Of a stretch of DNA of 64,000 bases, positions 63,601-64,000 are shown in pieces. The position numbers and the translations under genes were made by a program. This DNA is from Sweltsa coloradensis. Its lineage: Eukaryota > Arthropoda > Insecta > Plecoptera > Chloroperlidae. The notes under the pieces were generated by a model. It had not been told where the DNA came from. It worked only from the letters and a program-made list of their open reading frames with translations, and made no database searches. Each line of letters opens with the position of its first letter. Within the stretch, counting starts at the first letter, position 1. The stretch is taken from contig JAMZAV010001270.1 of NCBI GenBank assembly GCA_024449915.1, positions 372,001 through 436,000 of the forward strand, in the 5' to 3' direction.

Positions 63601-64000
63601 CATAAACCAACCTGTGTGGGCCTTGTTGCAGGATGTTTCCCAGGATGCCTGCTGTAAGGTTCCATGTTCTCTTCCGTTTCACTTGTACCCGACTCGGAAT
63701 GAAAGCTGTGGTCGTTAACAGCGGGGTCAGATCTCGCAGGTTGTCCTGTGGGCTGGACTACTACGCCATCCTACAAGAACACAACAACGGTATGTAACTA
63801 CATATAGCTAACACCACTTTGACACACCCAGGACTATATTTAAAAAGAAAACTCAATGAATTACATTAAACTAGTTTCAGTGCAGAGGTAAGACTAACAA
63901 ACGTATATACATCGAAGGTTAGACAGAAACATTATTTTTCTCATCTCTTCTCCACTTAACTTGCAATCCTATGTAGTCCAAGATTGATGTTACTCACCTA
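27443..64000 (-). CDS. SCRIB: Scribble (LAP-family polarity scaffold), C-terminal two thirds with four PDZ domains
   Basis: Scribble is a cortical scaffold that acts with Dlg and Lgl in apical-basal and planar polarity. Located exons encode about 1500 residues: an acidic linker, PDZ1 ([20 protein letters not shown]), PDZ2 ([17 protein letters not shown]), a long P/S/T-rich linker, PDZ3 ([13 protein letters not shown]), PDZ4 ([20 protein letters not shown]), coiled and proline-rich tails ([20 protein letters not shown]), and a basic end [10 protein letters not shown]. Four PDZ domains separate it from Erbin/Lano (one or none). The N-terminal leucine-rich repeats lie beyond 64000, and a splice donor at 63997 leads to them. 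PDZ1 exons occur twice. Phase shows that only one pair can be used per transcript. One linker exon between 32147 and 33176 was not found. Confidence 0.95.
27623..30078. other. Scribble intron, no gene seen
   Basis: No coding exon or complete repeat recognised. ATGGCAGGCTTGATCCAC followed by GTAAGTAT at 28929-28954 on + resembles a first exon, but no continuation was found. The frame at 29704-29994 is uninformative. Confidence 0.45.
30079..30279 (-). CDS. SCRIB: Scribble exon: C-terminal tail
   Basis: 67 codons, acceptor CTTCCAATTAG, donor GTAGTTTC. Encodes [19 protein letters not shown] and [20 protein letters not shown]; joins both neighbours in phase 0. The last part is charged and helical. 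The acceptor has a weak pyrimidine tract, so the 5' limit could differ slightly. Confidence 0.75.
30807..30944 (-). CDS. SCRIB: Scribble exon: C-terminal coiled/acidic segment
   Basis: 46 codons, acceptor CTTCTTTCAG, donor [24 protein letters not shown] continues the LKSLEQDALxAQMV motif of vertebrate Scribble. Confidence 0.88.
31943..32147 (-). CDS. SCRIB: Scribble exon: conserved [20 protein letters not shown] block
   Basis: 205 bp, acceptor CTTCCTCAG, donor [26 protein letters not shown] and [18 protein letters not shown], then RLKSLEQ, match vertebrate Scribble closely. Its incoming phase does not fit the exon at 33176-33341, implying a missing small exon between them. A (GA)n run lies at 32157-32171 beside the acceptor. 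Confidence 0.92.
33176..33341 (-). CDS. SCRIB: Scribble exon: KMKFFE / [10 protein letters not shown] block
   Basis: 166 bp, acceptor TAATATGTAG, donor [28 protein letters not shown] and [13 protein letters not shown] correspond to the RQKYFE and DDLRKMQEEEA segments of vertebrate Scribble. Confidence 0.88.
33342..34949. other. Scribble intron, no gene seen
   Basis: AT-rich. A local direct repeat of GAGTAAGCCAGTTA(C/T)TGTG occurs at about 34852 and 34921, with related GGTTAGCC words between, just before the splice donor of the next exon. Confidence 0.45.
34950..35477 (-). CDS. SCRIB: Scribble exon: proline-rich linker
   Basis: 176 codons, acceptor TTGTTCAG, donor GTGGGTTA. Features a PPPPPPP run, [15 protein letters not shown] and a [16 protein letters not shown] segment, typical of SH3/WW/EVH1-binding disordered linkers. 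Phase 0 at both ends. Markedly GC-richer than the flanking introns. Confidence 0.85.
35478..37531. other. Scribble intron, unique part
   Basis: No exon or named repeat recognised. The frame 36192-36545 on + has a hydrophobic end but no family similarity, and is treated as chance. Confidence 0.4.
37532..41270. repeat. Intronic tandem duplication, copy A (~3.74 kb)
   Basis: Aligns end to end with 41294-45819, differing by scattered substitutions and indels. These include a 43-bp internal tandem duplication near 38295-38382 found only here, a ~50-bp segment at 38655-38706 absent from copy B, and the absence of the 907-bp transposon present in copy B (empty TA at 38982-38983). The shared 140-aa frame on the minus strand (37839-38261) shows no domain and I do not call it a gene. 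Confidence 0.85.
39165..39355 (-). repeat. tRNA-derived SINE, copy 2
   Basis: Diverged relative of 15728-15960, with GGTCCATGGTTCAATTCCCG as B-box region on the minus strand. Duplicated with its host segment as copy 3 at 43700-43905. Confidence 0.55.
42619..43525 (+). mobile_element. 907-bp pogo/Tigger-like non-autonomous transposon, insertion 1
   Basis: Termini CAGTAAGATCTCTCTTATCC and the inverse, flanked by TA (42617-42618 and 43526-43527). Copy A at 38982-38983 preserves the empty site as a single TA. TIR sequence and TA target fit the pogo/Tigger branch of Tc1/mariner. Interior has a (TAGGCC)n block (42880-42958) and a poly-T run, with no transposase. Nearly identical to 59043-59956 in reverse orientation. 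Confidence 0.88.
43700..43905 (-). repeat. tRNA-derived SINE, copy 3
   Basis: Counterpart of 39165-39355 within duplication copy B. Confidence 0.55.
45844..45999 (-). CDS. SCRIB: Scribble exon: linker after PDZ4
   Basis: 52 codons, acceptor CTTTCTTCCAG, donor GTAAGTCT; phase 0. [20 protein letters not shown] then a T/P/K-rich stretch. Assigned by phase and position. Confidence 0.82.
46080..46336 (-). CDS. SCRIB: Scribble exon: charged helical linker after PDZ4
   Basis: 257 bp, acceptor GTGATCCCCAG, donor [43 protein letters not shown] and an E/Q-rich helix ([20 protein letters not shown]). Corresponds in place to the SLESISSIDREL linker of vertebrate Scribble. Confidence 0.85.
46929..47043 (-). 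CDS. SCRIB: Scribble exon: PDZ4, second half
   Basis: 115 bp, acceptor TTGTTACAG, donor [28 protein letters not shown] then [18 protein letters not shown], very close to vertebrate Scribble PDZ4; includes the alpha-B helix with the ligand-contact His. Confidence 0.95.
47501..47659 (-). CDS. SCRIB: Scribble exon: PDZ4, first half
   Basis: 53 codons, acceptor TTTGCCAG, donor [28 protein letters not shown] then [17 protein letters not shown], the KLGMHIKGG carboxylate-binding loop of PDZ4. Confidence 0.95.
48833..49012 (-). CDS. SCRIB: Scribble exon: PDZ3, second half
   Basis: 60 codons, acceptor TTGTTCTAG, donor [28 protein letters not shown] and [20 protein letters not shown], followed by HDPLPEGYQ like the RRDPxPxG tail in vertebrates. 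Confidence 0.95.
49384..49494 (-). CDS. SCRIB: Scribble exon: PDZ3, first half
   Basis: 37 codons, acceptor GTGTTACAG, donor [28 protein letters not shown] then EPGIFISH, the characteristic PDZ3 GGxDHS-x-x-PFG loop. Confidence 0.95.
50992..51726 (-). CDS. SCRIB: Scribble exon: end of PDZ2 and long P/S/T-rich linker
   Basis: 245 codons, acceptor GCTCTCCAG, donor [28 protein letters not shown] completes PDZ2; then a disordered linker ([39 protein letters not shown]) and a T/V-rich end. By far the largest exon; GC-rich on the third base unlike its introns. Confidence 0.92.
51881..51961 (-). CDS. SCRIB: Scribble exon: PDZ2, middle
   Basis: 27 codons, acceptor AATATTTGCAG, donor [28 protein letters not shown] then VGDRVTS, the GIF-x-SRI and VGDR-V PDZ strand motifs. 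Confidence 0.93.
52154..52344 (-). CDS. SCRIB: Scribble exon: linker and PDZ2, first half
   Basis: 191 bp, acceptor GTTCCCGTAG, donor GTAAGTGT. A P/K-rich linker ([17 protein letters not shown]) then [20 protein letters not shown], the PDZ2 carboxylate-binding loop. Confidence 0.93.
52965..53109 (-). CDS. SCRIB: Scribble exon: linker between PDZ1 and PDZ2
   Basis: 145 bp, acceptor GTTTGTTTCAG, donor GTAGGCGA. S/T/A-rich [20 protein letters not shown]. Joins the PDZ1 exon in phase 0 and the PDZ2 exon in phase 1. A broken copy lies near 56195-56290. Confidence 0.85.
53325..54798. repeat. Element A, copy 3, interrupted by a TTAA MITE
   Basis: Left end GGATGAGCGTAGCGAGCG, right end GCGGGACTTAAGCGTTTTCCTAG. 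Contains the AAGGTTCTGTG / TGTAGGTGTTATAAG modules in reverse orientation at 53610-53660 and 53745-53800. Split by the 718-bp element at 53908-54625. Confidence 0.65.
53908..54625. mobile_element. 718-bp piggyBac-like MITE (TTAA target), private to duplication copy 1
   Basis: Termini CCCATTGAGCC and GGCTCCAATGGG (one extra base), flanked by TTAA at 53904-53907 and 54626-54629. The other copy keeps the empty site as a single TTAA at 57909-57912. CCC...GGG ends with TTAA suit piggyBac-type MITEs. The interior contains ACGGAACGGTTCCGT palindromes. Confidence 0.8.
55035..55181 (-). CDS. SCRIB: Scribble exon: PDZ1 second half, copy 1
   Basis: 49 codons, acceptor TTTGTGCAG, donor [28 protein letters not shown] then [20 protein letters not shown]. 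Same residues as 58310-58456. Confidence 0.92.
55288..55469 (-). CDS. SCRIB: Scribble exon: PDZ1 first half, copy 1
   Basis: 182 bp, acceptor TCTCTCCTAG, donor [28 protein letters not shown] then [20 protein letters not shown], matching vertebrate Scribble PDZ1 almost residue for residue. Differs from copy 2 only at synonymous sites. Confidence 0.92.
56190..56940. pseudogene. Indel-riddled copy of 53023-53745 (broken linker exon + element A)
   Basis: Aligns with 53023-53745 throughout (CTCGACTAGTACCGAT, CAGCTACAGACACGTTCAG, TCATTGTGACTCACC-type words) but carries a single-base deletion or insertion every few tens of bases, often in homopolymers. The linker exon frame and its splice sites are destroyed. 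The remainder of this copy (from 57735) is nearly perfect, so the damage looks like poor base calling rather than ageing. Confidence 0.7.
56941..57735. other. Insertion specific to duplication copy 2, uncertain sequence
   Basis: No counterpart in copy 1, whose matching sequence is continuous at about 53745. Contains ATATCGAAATATATCGATAT words like the hAT MITE at 21984 and long G runs (57520-57540). Could be a related MITE with poor sequence quality. Confidence 0.4.
58310..58456 (-). CDS. SCRIB: Scribble exon: PDZ1 second half, copy 2
   Basis: 147 bp, intact splice sites (GTGCAG / GTGAGATT). Same protein as 55035-55181. Confidence 0.88.
58569..58750 (-). CDS. SCRIB: Scribble exon: PDZ1 first half, copy 2
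   Basis: 182 bp, acceptor TCTCTCCTAG, donor GTAGGTGG. Same protein as 55288-55469. It enters in phase 1 from the exon at 61107-61194; splicing the two PDZ1 pairs in series would break the frame because the pair exits in phase 0. Confidence 0.88.
59043..59956 (-). mobile_element. 914-bp pogo/Tigger-like transposon, insertion 2
   Basis: Same family and near-identical to 42619-43525 but inverted. TA flanks at 59041-59042 and 59957-59958. The empty site survives in copy 1 as TA at 55759-55760. Contains the (AGGCCT)n block at 59604-59690. Confidence 0.88.
60394..61106. other. Scribble intron, no feature seen
   Basis: AT-rich unique sequence with no exon or complete repeat recognised. Confidence 0.4.
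61107..61194 (-). CDS. SCRIB: Scribble exon: linker before PDZ1
   Basis: 88 bp, acceptor TTCATGCAG, donor [28 protein letters not shown] then PESIGEHSQ; exits in phase 1, matching either PDZ1 copy. Confidence 0.85.
61195..62440. other. Scribble intron, no feature seen
   Basis: No exon or complete repeat recognised; frames on + here are short and featureless. Confidence 0.4.
62441..62623 (-). CDS. SCRIB: Scribble exon: acidic linker with [15 protein letters not shown]
   Basis: 61 codons, acceptor GTGCTGTAG, donor [24 protein letters not shown] then [15 protein letters not shown], a block conserved in Scribble proteins just upstream of PDZ1 (RxQRRDTPHxLKN). The coding frame is not the longest open frame here. 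Confidence 0.93.
63129..63320 (-). CDS. SCRIB: Scribble exon: S/T/D-rich linker
   Basis: 64 codons, acceptor CTTCTCCAG. Donor is GTGAGTTG after 63129, or alternatively GTACAGAG after 63141; both keep phase 0. Encodes [20 protein letters not shown] and an acidic serine run ([11 protein letters not shown]), a likely casein-kinase-2 type target by composition. Confidence 0.8.
63612..63770 (-). CDS. SCRIB: Scribble exon: linker after the LRR region
   Basis: 53 codons, acceptor GTTCTTGTAG, donor GTTGGTTT; phase 0. [20 protein letters not shown] then an S/E-rich stretch. Assigned by position, phase and composition. Confidence 0.78.
63998..64000 (-). CDS. SCRIB: Edge of the next upstream Scribble exon
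   Basis: A consensus donor GTGAGTAA (minus strand, 63990-63997) abuts the window end, so three bases of the preceding exon are visible. The LRR-coding exons should follow beyond it. Confidence 0.55.
   Translation of the reverse strand, partial: 

Noticed and set aside
1..64000. Bacterial-type operons, CRISPR arrays, phage or viral genes
   Set aside because: All recognisable genes are split animal genes; repeats are transposon- or tRNA-derived, with no spacer arrays and no viral structural or replication genes.

Overview
The window is intron-rich metazoan nuclear DNA. It has GT-AG introns of about 0.3-10 kb, AT-rich non-coding DNA, dense non-autonomous DNA transposons and tRNA-derived repeats, and a conspicuous scattered AGGCCT word. 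Four animal genes are recognisable by protein similarity recalled from known families: CAP (cyclase-associated protein), ADAM17/TACE, DNALI1 (axonemal dynein light intermediate chain) and Scribble. A ciliary dynein gene plus this repeat flavour suggests a marine invertebrate, perhaps an echinoderm-like deuterostome, but the species cannot be fixed from sequence alone.

Layout. 0.3-1.6 kb: an intronless CAP reading frame on +. 1.6-10.2 kb: almost pure repeats (a modular AT-rich element, hAT-like pieces, a LINE 3' end, an inverted composite element, tRNA-like units, and a complete hAT-type element with an 8-bp target duplication). 10.26-17.39 kb: the first five coding exons of ADAM17 on -, from signal peptide to the start of the protease domain; no later exon was found downstream. 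17.4-18.1 kb: a head-to-head promoter region with an RFX X-box-like site. 18.09-26.44 kb: complete six-exon DNALI1 on + (250 aa). Its third intron holds three nested repeats: a dispersed repeat interrupted at TTAA by a 3.1-kb element carrying decayed THAP and P2X7-C-like reading frames, itself interrupted by a hAT MITE. 27.44-64.0 kb: the 3' two thirds of Scribble on - (22 located exons, four PDZ domains, proline-rich linkers). The LRR part lies beyond the right edge. DNALI1 and Scribble converge, with opposite poly(A) signals about 12 bp apart.

Two segments inside Scribble are directly duplicated. One is intronic (37.5-41.3 kb and 41.3-45.8 kb). The other contains the PDZ1 exons (about 53.0-56.2 kb and 56.2-60.4 kb). 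Copies are nearly identical apart from private transposon insertions with clean empty/filled sites, and the duplicated PDZ1 exons encode the same amino acids. Together with a stretch of frameshift-riddled sequence at 56.2-57.7 kb, this looks more like two haplotypes placed in tandem by the assembler than like real exon duplication, although mutually exclusive exons are not excluded.

The genes do not form a pathway. CAP recycles actin, ADAM17 sheds membrane proteins, DNALI1 is part of inner-arm dynein, and Scribble sets cell polarity. The only shared regulation suggested by sequence is the ADAM17/DNALI1 bidirectional promoter.
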